Positions 36,788 to 45,993 are shown, numbered from the stretch's first letter. The stretch: DNA of 64,000 nucleotides from Xanthomonas sp. 10-10 (GCF_040182365.1 NZ_CP144460.1:2728001-2792000); one strand, 5' to 3'. Numbers and translations: made by a program. The notes: a model not told the origin generated them from the sequence alone.

Positions 36788-39775
36788 TCACCAGTTCAGG
36801 CCAAAGGCCAGCCGGAAGGTCCGCATCGGCGATGCCAGCACGCCGGTTGGCGTGCCGTAAGCCGTGTTCAAGTCACCGAGTGTCCCGGTCTCGCCGTTAA
36901 AGTCGGCGTAGTTCACCCAATTGAACACGTTGAGGATATCCGCACGGACGTTGAATTTGACACCGCCGCCGGTATCCCATTCTTTATTGGCCGCAATGCT
37001 GAACTCCTTGTAGCCCAGCGTGCCGTCCGGCTTGAACTGGACGATGTAGCACTGGTCGTTGCCGGCCACGCAGTTCTGCCCGTAGCGCGCGGTCTGGCTG
37101 GCCAGCGACAGCTTGCCGGACAGCTTGACCTCGTACGGCAGCTCGTAGATGCCGGTGACCACCAGACGGTTCTTGGCGATGCCACCGGCCTCGCGCCAGC
37201 CGTAGTCCTGGACGCGCTCGCGATCCAGCGCGTAGTGCTCGCCGAACTGGCGGTTCTCCTTGGCATCGGAATAGGTGTAGGCCACGGTCAGGCCCCAACC
37301 GGATTCCTCATCGAAGGGCTTTTCGACCTGCAGGGCCAGCTGGTTGTTGCGGGTCTCCACGCCATTCGTGCCCAGCACGATCGCGCTATAGCCGTCCGGG
37401 CCGTCGTTCGGCGAACCGGAGGTGGTACCCGGCAGGAAGAACGAGCCGTCCGGCAGACGGTTACCGCGCACGAACGCGAAACCGTCGTGGCTTTCGATGC
37501 GGCTCAGGGTCACGTCGGTGAACCAGTCCTGGCCCCATAGCGGCACCATGTTGCGCATGCCGATGCTGAATTGGTCGGAGTACGGGGTCTTGATGTTGTT
37601 GTCGATCAGATAGATTTCCCGCCCGCCGCCGCCAGCGCTGGTCGCCGCCAGTGCATCGAGCCCTTCCTGGGTGTTGTAGGCCGGATTCCATGCGGTGCAC
37701 GGGTCGCCCAGGCAGGCCTGGCCGTTCTGGGCGTTGGGGTTGGTGAAGTAGTAGCTATAGGACTTGAACGAATTGTTGAGCTGTTCGAGCGCCAGGTAAT
37801 CGAAGATGTTGCGGTCGTAGGCACGGCCGGCACCGCCGTAGATCACGTGGGCCTGGTCGCCAAACAGGTCGTACGAGGCACCAAGACGCGGCTGCCAGGC
37901 ATTCTTGAACGCCTTGCGGTTGTTGCCGGTGCTGATGAAGTTGTTGATGTCGTAGTTGGCATTCTGCAGGTTCGGCCAGTTCTGCAACGCACCGGCTACA
38001 TCGGACGGCGTGACGAAGTCCAGGAACGCAGGGGTTTCTTCGTAGTCGTAGCGCACGCCCAGGTTCAGGGTCCAGTGCTCGTTGACCTCCCAGTCGTCCT
38101 GCAGATAGATGCCGTACTGCTTGTTATTGGACACCACCGAACCACCACCTTCGACCAGCGGCGCACCGAAGCGCACCCGGTACGGCGTTTCGAGATCGCC
38201 GAGGATGTTGTAGTAGTACTGCGGGTTGGCCGGATTGAACTGGGTCGAATCCAGATCGATGCTCTTGAACTTCACGCCCATCTTGACGGTGTGCGCGCCG
38301 TGCCATTCCAGGCTGTTCAAGGTCAGGTCGTCCTGGAAGGTCCAGCCCTTCTGCCCCTTGCGCTGGAAGCTGCTGCCGGCGCCCGCGGACAGCACTTCGT
38401 CCTCGATTCCGCGCACTGGCGCATAACTCAGCACATAACCGGTGCCGTTGTTGATCGGCGCCTGGTTCCAGAACGCGCTCTCGTAGCTGAGGTTGGCTTC
38501 GTTGAGGAAGTTGGCACCGCTGTACTGCCAACGCAGGTTGGCGCGCTTTTCTTCCTGGCCGTTGATGCTGCCGTGCTCGAGGGTCGAGGTGCCGCCGACA
38601 TCGTTGAGCTCGTCTTCCTTGCGGTACTTGCCACTCAGCTCGAACAGGTTGTTCTCGCCGATGGTCCAGTCGATCTTGCCGAAGTACAGGTCTTCCTTGA
38701 ACGGGGTGCTGTAGGTGGCAACCAGCGGCTGCAGCTGCGCAGGCAACTGGTCGACGCGGTCGGAATAGATCGAACCGGGGATCACCACGTTGGGGGTGGT
38801 GTATTCCTTGGCCTCATAGGCGATGAAGAAATGCGCCTTGTCCTTGAGGATCGGGCCGCTGAAGGTGGCGCCGTACTGGGTCTCCTCGAAGTCGTCGCGC
38901 ACGCCGGCCTTCTTCTCCAGCGGGCTCTCTTCGCGCCAGCCGTCGTTGCTGGTGTCCCAGAAGAAGCTGCCGTGGAAATCGTTGGTGCCGGACTTGGACG
39001 AGGCCACGATGGCCGCGCCGCTGACCTGGTCGAACTCGGCCTTGTAGTTTGAGGTGATGACCTTGTATTCGCCGATCGCCGACTGCGGGAACGGGTTGCC
39101 GCGGCTGGAGTCCTGGCCGCTGACGCCGCCGGTGAGCACGTAGTTCTTCTGGCTCACGCCGTCGATATAGACGTTGGTGCCTTCGGCCGAGGTGGCGCCC
39201 GAACGGACCTTGGTGGTGCCGTTGGCATCGCGGGTGAACTGCACGTTCGGCACGGTGTCGGCCAGTTCCAGGAAGTTGCGCGTGGCACGCGGCAGGTTCT
39301 GGATCTGCACGTTGGAGATGTACGTGGCGTTCTCGGAGGTGCGCGTTTCCACCAGCACCGGCGGCGCCTTGACCTGCACCGCGTCCAGCGTGGTGGCGTT
39401 ACCAGCTTCGGCCGTGGCCGGCTCGCCGCCGACGCCCAGGTTCAAGGTCGCCGTCTGGCCGACCTGCACGGTCACATTCTGCGAGCTGGTCTGACCATTG
39501 GCGGTGACGTCGATGCGGTACGAGCCCGGCGGCAGACCGCCGACCGAATAACCGCCGTTGCTGACCTGTACGGTGCGGGTCAGGCCGGTCGCCAAGTTGG
39601 TGGCCGTCACCTGCGCCTGGGCGGCGGGAGCGGAGTCGACGCTGACCTGGCCGCGGATGGTCGCGGCAGTGCTCTGCGCAAATGCAGGCGCGGCGCCCAG
39701 CAGCAGGCAGCTGGCCAGAGCACAGCTGAGCAGCTTGCGCGACGGGCGGGCGGAATGGGGGTGGTGGTGGCGCAT
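36788..39775 (-). CDS. TonB-dependent receptor with carboxypeptidase-regulatory-like N-terminus (Oar-like)
   Basis: 995 residues from ATG 39775, preceded by a strong GGAGGGACCA ribosome site; the open frame reaches 15 codons further. A signal peptide (ending APAFA) is followed by a CarboxypepD_reg-like/Cna-B-type Ig domain (~27-110), a plug domain with TRTSENATYISNVQIQNL and KVRSGATSAEGTNVYIDGVS, and a ~750-residue barrel ending in the outer-membrane signature MRTFRLAFGLNW with a terminal aromatic. This is the SusC-like/Oar class common in Xanthomonas carbohydrate-utilisation loci. It imports a glycan at the outer membrane in a TonB-dependent manner. Confidence 0.93.
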   Translation of the reverse strand: MRHHHPHSARPSRKLLSCALASCLLLGAAPAFAQSTAATIRGQVSVDSAPAAQAQVTATNLATGLTRTVQVSNGGYSVGGLPPGSYRIDVTANGQTSSQNVTVQVGQTATLNLGVGGEPATAEAGNATTLDAVQVKAPPVLVETRTSENATYISNVQIQNLPRATRNFLELADTVPNVQFTRDANGTTKVRSGATSAEGTNVYIDGVSQKNYVLTGGVSGQDSSRGNPFPQSAIGEYKVITSNYKAEFDQVSGAAIVASSKSGTNDFHGSFFWDTSNDGWREESPLEKKAGVRDDFEETQYGATFSGPILKDKAHFFIAYEAKEYTTPNVVIPGSIYSDRVDQLPAQLQPLVATYSTPFKEDLYFGKIDWTIGENNLFELSGKYRKEDELNDVGGTSTLEHGSINGQEEKRANLRWQYSGANFLNEANLSYESAFWNQAPINNGTGYVLSYAPVRGIEDEVLSAGAGSSFQRKGQKGWTFQDDLTLNSLEWHGAHTVKMGVKFKSIDLDSTQFNPANPQYYYNILGDLETPYRVRFGAPLVEGGGSVVSNNKQYGIYLQDDWEVNEHWTLNLGVRYDYEETPAFLDFVTPSDVAGALQNWPNLQNANYDINNFISTGNNRKAFKNAWQPRLGASYDLFGDQAHVIYGGAGRAYDRNIFDYLALEQLNNSFKSYSYYFTNPNAQNGQACLGDPCTAWNPAYNTQEGLDALAATSAGGGGREIYLIDNNIKTPYSDQFSIGMRNMVPLWGQDWFTDVTLSRIESHDGFAFVRGNRLPDGSFFLPGTTSGSPNDGPDGYSAIVLGTNGVETRNNQLALQVEKPFDEESGWGLTVAYTYSDAKENRQFGEHYALDRERVQDYGWREAGGIAKNRLVVTGIYELPYEVKLSGKLSLASQTARYGQNCVAGNDQCYIVQFKPDGTLGYKEFSIAANKEWDTGGGVKFNVRADILNVFNWVNYADFNGETGTLGDLNTAYGTPTGVLASPMRTFRLAFGLNW

Positions 39776-39878
39776 TGGTCCCTCCAGGGATCGGTACAGA
39801 TTGTTGTTGTGGTGTTGCAAACCAGCAGGAACGACCGCTGCGGGGGAGCAGCGGGAGCGGACAGAACGTCCGCGAAAG

Positions 39879-40901
39879 TCAGGGGCCGGACTCGCCGGCG
39901 CCGCAGGAAGTCCGTATCACCAGCTCGGGCGTCAGCAGTTGGCGGCTACCGTCGTCATGGCCGGGCAGTTCCACCAGCCGCATCAATCGGGTCATCGCCT
40001 GTTCGCCCAGACGCGCGATGCTGACCCGCATCGTGGTCAGCGCCGGGTGGACGAAGCGCGCCAGCGGAATGTCGTCGAACCCTGCCAATGCCACATCGCC
40101 AGGTACCGACACCTCGGCCTGCGCAAACGCGTACAGGCAGCCGAGCGCGGTCATGTCGTTGGCGGCGAACACCGCATCGGGCAATGCGCCGGCGGCCAGC
40201 ATCGCCAGCCCGGCGCGATGCCCGGAGGCTTCGTCGAAGTCGCCGGCATACTCGATTCCCTGCGCCTGGTCGCCGAATCCGGCAATCGCGTCGCGGAAAC
40301 CGCGCAGGCGTTCGCGCGCATCGAAATTGAGCGAAGGCCCGCCGATGAAGGCGATGCGCCGGTGGCCCGCACCCAACAGGTGCTCGGTCATGGCCATGGC
40401 GCCGGCATGGTCATCGATGCTCAGCACCGGATAACCGGCGCCGGGCAGATGGGCATTGATCAGCACGGTGGGCAGCGCCTGCGGCAGGTTGTCGGTGAGA
40501 AATCCCGGCTGCTCGGCATACGGAGAGAGCACCAGCAGGCCGTCGACGCGCCCGCGCATCGACCGCAGCGCCCTGCCCTGGGCTTCCGGGTCGCCGTGAT
40601 AGCTGGACACCAGCAGGTGCTGGCCGGCAGCGCGCGCCGCGCCGTCGATGCCGCGGATCAACTCGGAAAAGAATTCGCCGTACAGGTCAGGCAGCACCAC
40701 GCCCAGGGTCTGCGACCGCCGGCTGCTCAGGCTACGGGCTGCCGCATGCGGGCTGTAGCGCAGCCGTTCGGCCACGTCCATGACCTGCTGACGCACCGGC
40801 CCGGCAACGTTGTCGTGCCCATTGAGCGCACGCGACACGGTGGCGACAGAGACCTGCGCTTCCCGAGCGACATCTTTGATGGTGACCGCACCCTTGGCCA
40901 T
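39879..40901 (-). CDS. LacI-family transcriptional regulator
   Basis: 340 residues from ATG 40901 (the frame runs upstream to 40931). N-terminal helix-turn-helix with VTIKDVAREAQVSVATVSRALNG, hinge YSPHAAARSLSSRRSQTLGVVLPD, and a periplasmic-binding-like sensor domain (VDGLLVLSPYAEQ, HRRIAFIGGPS, AVFAANDMTALG, VALAGFDDIPLARFVHP). It lies just upstream of the TonB receptor, separated by about 100 bases. Two inverted copies of its probable operator are in its own promoter region, so autoregulation is likely. Confidence 0.96.
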   Translation of the reverse strand: MAKGAVTIKDVAREAQVSVATVSRALNGHDNVAGPVRQQVMDVAERLRYSPHAAARSLSSRRSQTLGVVLPDLYGEFFSELIRGIDGAARAAGQHLLVSSYHGDPEAQGRALRSMRGRVDGLLVLSPYAEQPGFLTDNLPQALPTVLINAHLPGAGYPVLSIDDHAGAMAMTEHLLGAGHRRIAFIGGPSLNFDARERLRGFRDAIAGFGDQAQGIEYAGDFDEASGHRAGLAMLAAGALPDAVFAANDMTALGCLYAFAQAEVSVPGDVALAGFDDIPLARFVHPALTTMRVSIARLGEQAMTRLMRLVELPGHDDGSRQLLTPELVIRTSCGAGESGP

Positions 40902-40944
40902 TCGTGTCGCCCTCCGCGACCGACTTCCCAAAACTGGCGCGGAC

Positions 40945-41004
40945 TGTAAGCGTTTTCATAAGCAGGCGTAAACCCCCATCTTCACACCCGTGAAAACGCT
41001 TACA
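40945..41004. promoter_or_regulatory. Two inverted LacI-type operators upstream of the regulator gene
   Basis: TGTAAGCGTTTTCA (40945-40958) and its exact reverse complement TGAAAACGCTTACA (40991-41004) flank 32 bases. Their centres are 46 bp apart, and they lie 44-103 bases upstream of the regulator start codon. Both halves fit TGTAANCGNTTNCA, as does the palindrome at 36702. Confidence 0.75.
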
Positions 41005-41288
41005 GATCAAGCATCTGCAAGTGATGAATGCGTGAATGAATGTGCTGCGACGCAACAAACCCGCACCCACGTCTCCACAAACGAAGGTGAACGGCGATCA
41101 CGGTTGGGGATGGCTGGGCCTGCTCATGGATCGGGAGCGGAGGATGGCTTGCCAATCGGTCGGTCGCTCCGGCGCTGCCCAACTTTGCAATGTCCTCCTG
41201 CGCAGGAGCGCACCGGGGCGCGACGGCTTTACCGGTAAGGCCCGTCGCGCCCAGGTGCGCTCCTACGACAGCGGTCTGTCGGATTGGC
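41005..41288. other. Spacer between the carbohydrate locus and bolA
   Basis: About 280 bases beyond the operators and up to the bolA stop codon. It contains a REP palindrome at 41202-41266 and no supported gene. Confidence 0.6.
41202..41266. repeat. GTAG-type REP palindrome, second copy
   Basis: GCAGGAGCGCACCGGGGCGCGACGG pairs with CCGTCGCGCCCAGGTGCGCTCCTAC apart from two mismatches (base 2 and one in the centre of the stem). It is near-identical in layout to the copy at 27751-27816. Both are in spacers flanking the carbohydrate locus, about 13.4 kb apart. Confidence 0.75.
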
Positions 41289-41558
41289 CTACCCAGCCTC
41301 GCCCGGCGCGATCGCCTCGATCGACAAGGCGTGAATGTCGGTCTGCATCATCTCTCCCACCGCGGCGTAGACCGCGCGGTGACGCGCCAGCGGCGGCTTG
41401 CCGGCGAAGACGGCGCTGACCACGCGCACATTGAAATGGCCGCGGCCGTCGCGGGCGCCGGCGTGGCCGGCATGCCGATGGCTGTCGTCCACCACCTCCA
41501 GCTCGGTCGGCGCCAATGCCGCTTGCAACGCTTGGCGAATCCGCTCGACCCGGCTCAT
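41289..41558 (-). CDS. BolA-family protein
   Basis: 89 residues. The BolA fold signature is clear: [26 protein letters not shown]-type segment, then [27 protein letters not shown] and IHALSIEAI. BolA proteins bind monothiol glutaredoxins with an Fe-S cluster and influence cell shape and stress responses. The ATG at 41558 overlaps the YciI-like stop by four bases (ATGA), replacing a much longer spurious frame. Confidence 0.93.
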   Translation of the reverse strand: MSRVERIRQALQAALAPTELEVVDDSHRHAGHAGARDGRGHFNVRVVSAVFAGKPPLARHRAVYAAVGEMMQTDIHALSIEAIAPGEAG

Positions 41559-41866
41559 GGCAAGACCCTGCGGAACGGCCGGACGTCCGTGCGCACGTAA
41601 ACGCCGGCGGCCACATAGGGGTCGGCATCGGCCCAGGCGCGTGCGTCCTGCAAGGCGTCGAACTCGGCAATCACCACACTGCCGCTGAAACCGGCCGGAC
41701 CCGGATCTTCGGCATCGATGGCCGGGCACGGGCCTGCCACCAGCAACCGCCCTGCCGCAGCCAGCGCCTGCAGGCGCGCCAGATGCGCCGGTCGCGCCTG
41801 CTGCCGCGCGGCCAGTGCATCGGCCCCGTCATACCCTTCGATTACGTACCACACATGCCACCTCAT
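41555..41866 (-). CDS. YciI-family protein
   Basis: 103 residues. The YciI fold (ferredoxin-like) is indicated by [67 protein letters not shown] and [16 protein letters not shown]28 and the D in DADPY match the conserved pair proposed as active site in some members. It overlaps bolA. The biochemical role of YciI is not settled. Confidence 0.92.
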   Translation of the reverse strand: MRWHVWYVIEGYDGADALAARQQARPAHLARLQALAAAGRLLVAGPCPAIDAEDPGPAGFSGSVVIAEFDALQDARAWADADPYVAAGVYVRTDVRPFRRVLP

Positions 41867-42221
41867 CCAGGACTTGAAGATCACCGCCGAGATTCTAGCC
41901 GCGTCAGCGCTGGACACCGCCCCCGCGCACGCATTACCCTTGGCGCTACTGCACACGCAACCGGACGCAGCGGCCCGTCGGCCCAGGCCCCATGCCTCAT
42001 TCGACGACCGAATCGCTGCCCACCGCCGGCTCGCGTAGACGACCTCCTCGCTATTCCGTCGCCGCCTGCCACGCGGCGCCTGATGATATGCGGACCGGCG
42101 GATGTGAATTTGTGGGATCGTGCCGAAGCAGGCACGACATTGATCGCAATAACTCAAGGCAAAGCCCTGCAGGCGCGGCTTAAGACCGCGGCCGGCGACC
42201 GTAAGACCCGATGTCGACCTG
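41867..42221. other. Divergent spacer between yciI-like gene and scpA
   Basis: 355 bases holding the promoters of two divergent units. No gene or repeat is recognisable. The segment 42060-42180 is less GC-rich than its surroundings and should include the scpA promoter. Confidence 0.5.
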
Positions 42222-43127
42222 ATGAATTCCGAACTCGCGCACGTCGCGACTCCGCCAGCCACAAGCGCTCATCCACAGCAGCAGGAAATGCCGCTGGCGG
42301 TGGTGCATGGGCAACCGGTACTGCAGATCCCCCAGGATCTGTATATCCCGCCGGATGCGCTGGAAGTGATTCTGGACGCGTTCGAAGGTCCGCTCGACTT
42401 GTTGCTTTACCTGATCCGCCGCCAGAACCTGGACATCCTGGATATCCCCGTGGCCGAGATCACCCGGCAATACGTGGACTACATCAATGTGATGCAGGAG
42501 CTGCGCTTCGAACTGGCGGCCGAATATCTGGTGATGGCCGCGATCCTGGCCGAGATCAAATCGCGCATGCTGTTGCCGCGCCCACCCAGCCAGGACGGCG
42601 AAGAAGAAGACCCGCGCGCAGAGCTGGTGCGCCGTCTGCAGGAATACGAGCGTTTCAAGCAGGCCGCCGAAGACCTGGACACCCTGCCCCGCATGGGCCG
42701 CGACAGCGCCCCGGTGCAGGCGCATCTGCCCGAGCGCGCCGCGGTCAAGCTGCCGCCACCGGTGGAACTGAAAGAAATGCTGATGGCCCTGTACGACGTG
42801 CTCAAGCGCGCCGAGCTGTTCACCGGCCATGCGATCAAGCGCGAGGCGCTGAGCGTGCGCCAGCGCATGGGTGATGTGCTGAGCCGCCTGGACGACGGCA
42901 AGTTCTACCGTTTCGAATCGCTGTTCACTGCCGAAGAAGGCAAGCTCGGCGTGCTGGTCACCTTCCTGGCGCTACTCGAATTGGCCAAGGAGCAGTTGCT
43001 GGACATCGTGCAGGAAGCGCCGCTGGCGCCGATCTACGTGAAGTCGCTGGCGTTGGGCAATACCAATGCGCCGCTGCAATTCTCCAGCGAATTCGATGAC
43101 AGCGACGCTGCCAACGAACCTATCTGA
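42222..43127 (+). CDS. scpA: Segregation and condensation protein A
   Basis: 301 residues. ScpA-family kleisin that joins SMC and ScpB in chromosome compaction. The conserved N-terminal [27 protein letters not shown] and Y-V-D-Y helix, the RMLLP motif and the C-terminal winged helix ([15 protein letters not shown]) are present. The first ~40 residues extend beyond the family core. scpB starts 14 bases after the stop codon. Confidence 0.96.
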   Translation: MNSELAHVATPPATSAHPQQQEMPLAVVHGQPVLQIPQDLYIPPDALEVILDAFEGPLDLLLYLIRRQNLDILDIPVAEITRQYVDYINVMQELRFELAAEYLVMAAILAEIKSRMLLPRPPSQDGEEEDPRAELVRRLQEYERFKQAAEDLDTLPRMGRDSAPVQAHLPERAAVKLPPPVELKEMLMALYDVLKRAELFTGHAIKREALSVRQRMGDVLSRLDDGKFYRFESLFTAEEGKLGVLVTFLALLELAKEQLLDIVQEAPLAPIYVKSLALGNTNAPLQFSSEFDDSDAANEPI

Positions 43128-43140
43128 AGCCGATCACCGA

Positions 43141-44313
43141 ATGGATCAAGCGCTGATCACCCGCATTATCGAAGCCGCCCTGTTGGCCAGCAGCCAGCCG
43201 TTGACGCTGGCGCAGCTGCAGGGGCTGTTTCCCGAAGAAGAGCCGGCGCCGCCCGGCAGCGTCGAGCGCGCGCTGGAACTGCTGCGCGAGGGTTGCACGG
43301 AGCGCGGCGTGGAGCTGGTCGAGGTGGCCTCGGGGTTCCGTTTCCAGGTCAAGGCCGATGTGCACGGCTGGGTCGCCCGTCTGTGGACCGAACGCCGCAC
43401 CAAGTACACCCGCGCCACGCTGGAGACCCTGGCGCTGATCGCCTACCGCCAGCCGATCACCCGCGGCGAGATCGAACAGGTGCGCGGCGTGGCGGTCAGC
43501 AGCAACATCATCCAGGCACTGGAAGAACGCGAGTGGATCCGCGTGGTGGGCCACCGCGACGTGCCAGGCAAGCCGGCGCTGTTCGGCACCACCAAGGGCT
43601 TCCTGGATTACTTCGGGCTCAAGCGATTGGACGAGCTGCCGCCATTGTCTGAGTTGAAGGACATTGCCGAGCTGGAACCGCAGCTGCCGCTGGATCGCGA
43701 CGGGCAACTGGATGGCGCGGTGCCGGCATCGGCGGCGATGGATGCGGAGCTTGCCGAAGCGGGTCCGGATGCGGATGCGGAGCTGGCGGATGCGGAGGGC
43801 GCTGGTGCAGCGACCGACGCGGCAGCCGGCGTGCACTCGGAGGCGGATGTTGGCGCGGATGCCGACCCGAGCGACGATGCGCCGGAACGCCGCGATGCGG
43901 ACGTTTTGCCAGCAGCGGACAGCACGCCCGACGCAACCAGCGACACCGATGATGCAACGCACGTCGATGCCGAGATGGATGTCGATGTCGACGGTCAGGC
44001 TGCCGGCACCGCAACTGCAGTCGACGAAGAAAACGAACACCACGCCGACGCGGCCGATGACGATGCCAGCACGGATGCGTCGCGTAAGCAGACAACGCAA
44101 CACCCCGAGCCTGTCTCGGCGCAGGACCCGAACACGCTGGACCCAGACGACGCCCGTGAGGGCGACCCCGACACCGCGCCGGGAACGCGCGCGGATGCAG
44201 TGAACGAAGACGAAGACAACGCCGTCGCGACGACGACCGTGGCTGTTGACGAAGCCGATTCCGACCCAGAGGCCGACCCAGAGCGCGTCGGCCGGAGCCA
44301 GACACATGAGTGA
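43141..44313 (+). CDS. scpB: Segregation and condensation protein B with a long acidic tail
   Basis: 390 residues from ATG 43141. The first ~180 form the usual two winged-helix domains (ALLASSQPLTLAQLQGLF, LALIAYRQPITRGEIEQVRGV, FGTTKGFLDYFGL). The remaining ~210 residues are an Asp/Glu/Ala-rich, apparently disordered, strongly acidic tail without repeats of fixed length. Normal ScpB is about 180-220 residues, so this tail doubles the protein. It overlaps the next gene (rluB start 44306) by 8 bases. SMC-ScpAB assembly is the core function; the tail's role is unknown. Confidence 0.94.
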   Translation: MDQALITRIIEAALLASSQPLTLAQLQGLFPEEEPAPPGSVERALELLREGCTERGVELVEVASGFRFQVKADVHGWVARLWTERRTKYTRATLETLALIAYRQPITRGEIEQVRGVAVSSNIIQALEEREWIRVVGHRDVPGKPALFGTTKGFLDYFGLKRLDELPPLSELKDIAELEPQLPLDRDGQLDGAVPASAAMDAELAEAGPDADAELADAEGAGAATDAAAGVHSEADVGADADPSDDAPERRDADVLPAADSTPDATSDTDDATHVDAEMDVDVDGQAAGTATAVDEENEHHADAADDDASTDASRKQTTQHPEPVSAQDPNTLDPDDAREGDPDTAPGTRADAVNEDEDNAVATTTVAVDEADSDPEADPERVGRSQTHE

Positions 44314-45943
44314 CACCCCCCGCAAGCTGTCGTTGAACAAGCTTTCCCTCAAGCGCGACAGCGCGCCCGAAGCGCCCAAGCTGGAAGAGCGCCTGCACAA
44401 GGTGCTGGCCCAGGCCGGCCTGGGCTCGCGCCGCGCGCTCGAGCAACGTATTGCCGATGGCCTGATCAAGGTCAATGGCGCCGTCGCGCAGACCGGCATG
44501 TCGGTGCGCAGCGGCGACAAGATCGAGCTGGATGGCCGCAGTTTCGTGGCCAGCGCGCTGACCGAACCTTCGCGCGTGCTGATCTACAACAAGCCCGAAG
44601 GCGAAGTGACCACCCGCGAAGATCCAGAAGGCCGCCCGACCGTGTTCGAGTCGCTGCCGGCACTGAAGGGTTCGCGCTGGATCGCCATCGGCCGCCTGGA
44701 CATCAACACCACCGGTCTGTTGTTGCTGACCACCGACGGTGAGCTGGCCAACGCGATGATGCACCCCTCCTACGAGGTCGAACGCGAATACGTGGTGCGC
44801 ATGCGCGCCCCGGAAGGCGAGGAAAAGGTCTCCGACGCCATCATCGAGCGCCTGTCGCGCGGTGTGCTGCTGGAAGACGGCGGCGCCAAGTTCGACGAGA
44901 TCGAGCGCATCGGCGGCACCGATTCGCACGACTGGTTCCGCGTGGTGGTCAAGGAAGGCCGCAACCGCGAAGTGCGCCGCCTGTGGGAATCGCAGGGCTG
45001 CCAGGTCAGTCGCCTCAAGCGCAGCCGCTACGGCAAGATCTCGTTGCCGCGCGAACTGCTGCGTGGGCAGTCGGTGGAAGTGGCGCAGGACAAGGTCGAC
45101 GCCCTGCGCGCCGAACTCAAGCTCGAAGAAGGCGCGCCGTCGGCATTGACGCTGCAGCCGGTGATCGGCCAGCGTCGCGCTGCCAAGTCGACCGTGCACG
45201 TCTCGCGCGATGGGCGCAGCAACGCCTACGTCAACGGCCAGACTTCCGGCGCCGATGAAGGCCGCGAGCTGCGTCGCTTCGACAACCTGCGCGAGGATCG
45301 TGGCGGCCGCGGTCGCGGCAAGCCCGGCGGCTTCAAGGGCGGCCTCACCGTCAGCGGCGAAGCGGCCGCCAAGCAGTCGCAGCAGCGCCCGTTCAAGCAG
45401 CGCGGCCCGGCCAAGGGGGACCGCTCGTTGCCGGACGGCAACCCGGCCGCGTTCCGTAGCTGGTATGTGCCCGATGGCGTGAGCACCGGCCCCAGCGGTC
45501 ACCGCAATGCCGGCCCCAGCGGCCCCGGCACCGGCCAGGCGCGTCCTTATGCCAAGAAGGGTCCGGGTGGCGCGCGTCCAGGTGCCGGCGGCCCAGGCAA
45601 TGCACGTCCCGGCGCAGGTGGCCCCGGGCGCGGCGGTGCCGGTGGCGGACAGGGCCAGTCGCAGGGCCAGGGTCAGCGCAAGCATCCGTACGGGCATCCG
45701 GGCAATGCACCGAGCTTTCCGTCCGATCATGCCAATCCGGGCTTCAGCCCGTATGGCGCGGCGCGTCCAGCAGGTCGCCCGACCGGTGCACGCGCCGGCG
45801 GCCCGGGTGGTAGCCGTGGTCCGGGCGGCAATCGCGGTCCCGGTGGCCCGGGTGGCGCACCGCGTGGCGCAGGCGGCCCGGGTGGGCGCCCGCCGGGCGG
45901 CGGCAACCGTCGTCCGCCAGGCGGCGGCAATCGCGGCCGCTAA
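44306..45943 (+). CDS. rluB: 23S rRNA pseudouridine synthase RluB with a long basic, glycine-rich tail
   Basis: 545 residues from ATG 44306. An S4 RNA-binding domain (LEERLHKVLAQAGLGSRRALEQ) is followed by the RsuA/RluB catalytic domain with the active-site aspartate in GRLDINTTGLLLLT and the KEGRNREVRRLWE motif. From about residue 340 the protein is a ~200-residue Gly/Arg/Pro-rich, unstructured and basic tail (for example RPPGGGNRGR at the very end). E. coli RluB has about 290 residues. The tail resembles RGG-type RNA-binding extensions. A hairpin terminator follows at once. Confidence 0.94.
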   Translation: MSDTPRKLSLNKLSLKRDSAPEAPKLEERLHKVLAQAGLGSRRALEQRIADGLIKVNGAVAQTGMSVRSGDKIELDGRSFVASALTEPSRVLIYNKPEGEVTTREDPEGRPTVFESLPALKGSRWIAIGRLDINTTGLLLLTTDGELANAMMHPSYEVEREYVVRMRAPEGEEKVSDAIIERLSRGVLLEDGGAKFDEIERIGGTDSHDWFRVVVKEGRNREVRRLWESQGCQVSRLKRSRYGKISLPRELLRGQSVEVAQDKVDALRAELKLEEGAPSALTLQPVIGQRRAAKSTVHVSRDGRSNAYVNGQTSGADEGRELRRFDNLREDRGGRGRGKPGGFKGGLTVSGEAAAKQSQQRPFKQRGPAKGDRSLPDGNPAAFRSWYVPDGVSTGPSGHRNAGPSGPGTGQARPYAKKGPGGARPGAGGPGNARPGAGGPGRGGAGGGQGQSQGQGQRKHPYGHPGNAPSFPSDHANPGFSPYGAARPAGRPTGARAGGPGGSRGPGGNRGPGGPGGAPRGAGGPGGRPPGGGNRRPPGGGNRGR

Positions 45944-45964
45944 GAGGCGGCACGCGCAATAAGA

Positions 45965-45993
45965 AAACGGCCCTGCAAAGGGCCGTTTTTGTT
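45965..45993 (+). terminator. Rho-independent terminator of scpA-scpB-rluB
   Basis: AAACGGCCCT and AGGGCCGTTT pair around a short loop (45965-45988), followed by T-rich sequence to 45993. The run of A before the stem means it could also work on the other strand. Confidence 0.9.

Noticed and set aside
39810-39824. TGGTGTTGCAAACCA as another LacI operator before the TonB receptor
   Set aside because: It is only partly symmetrical and does not fit TGTAANCGNTTNCA; not enough to claim a site.
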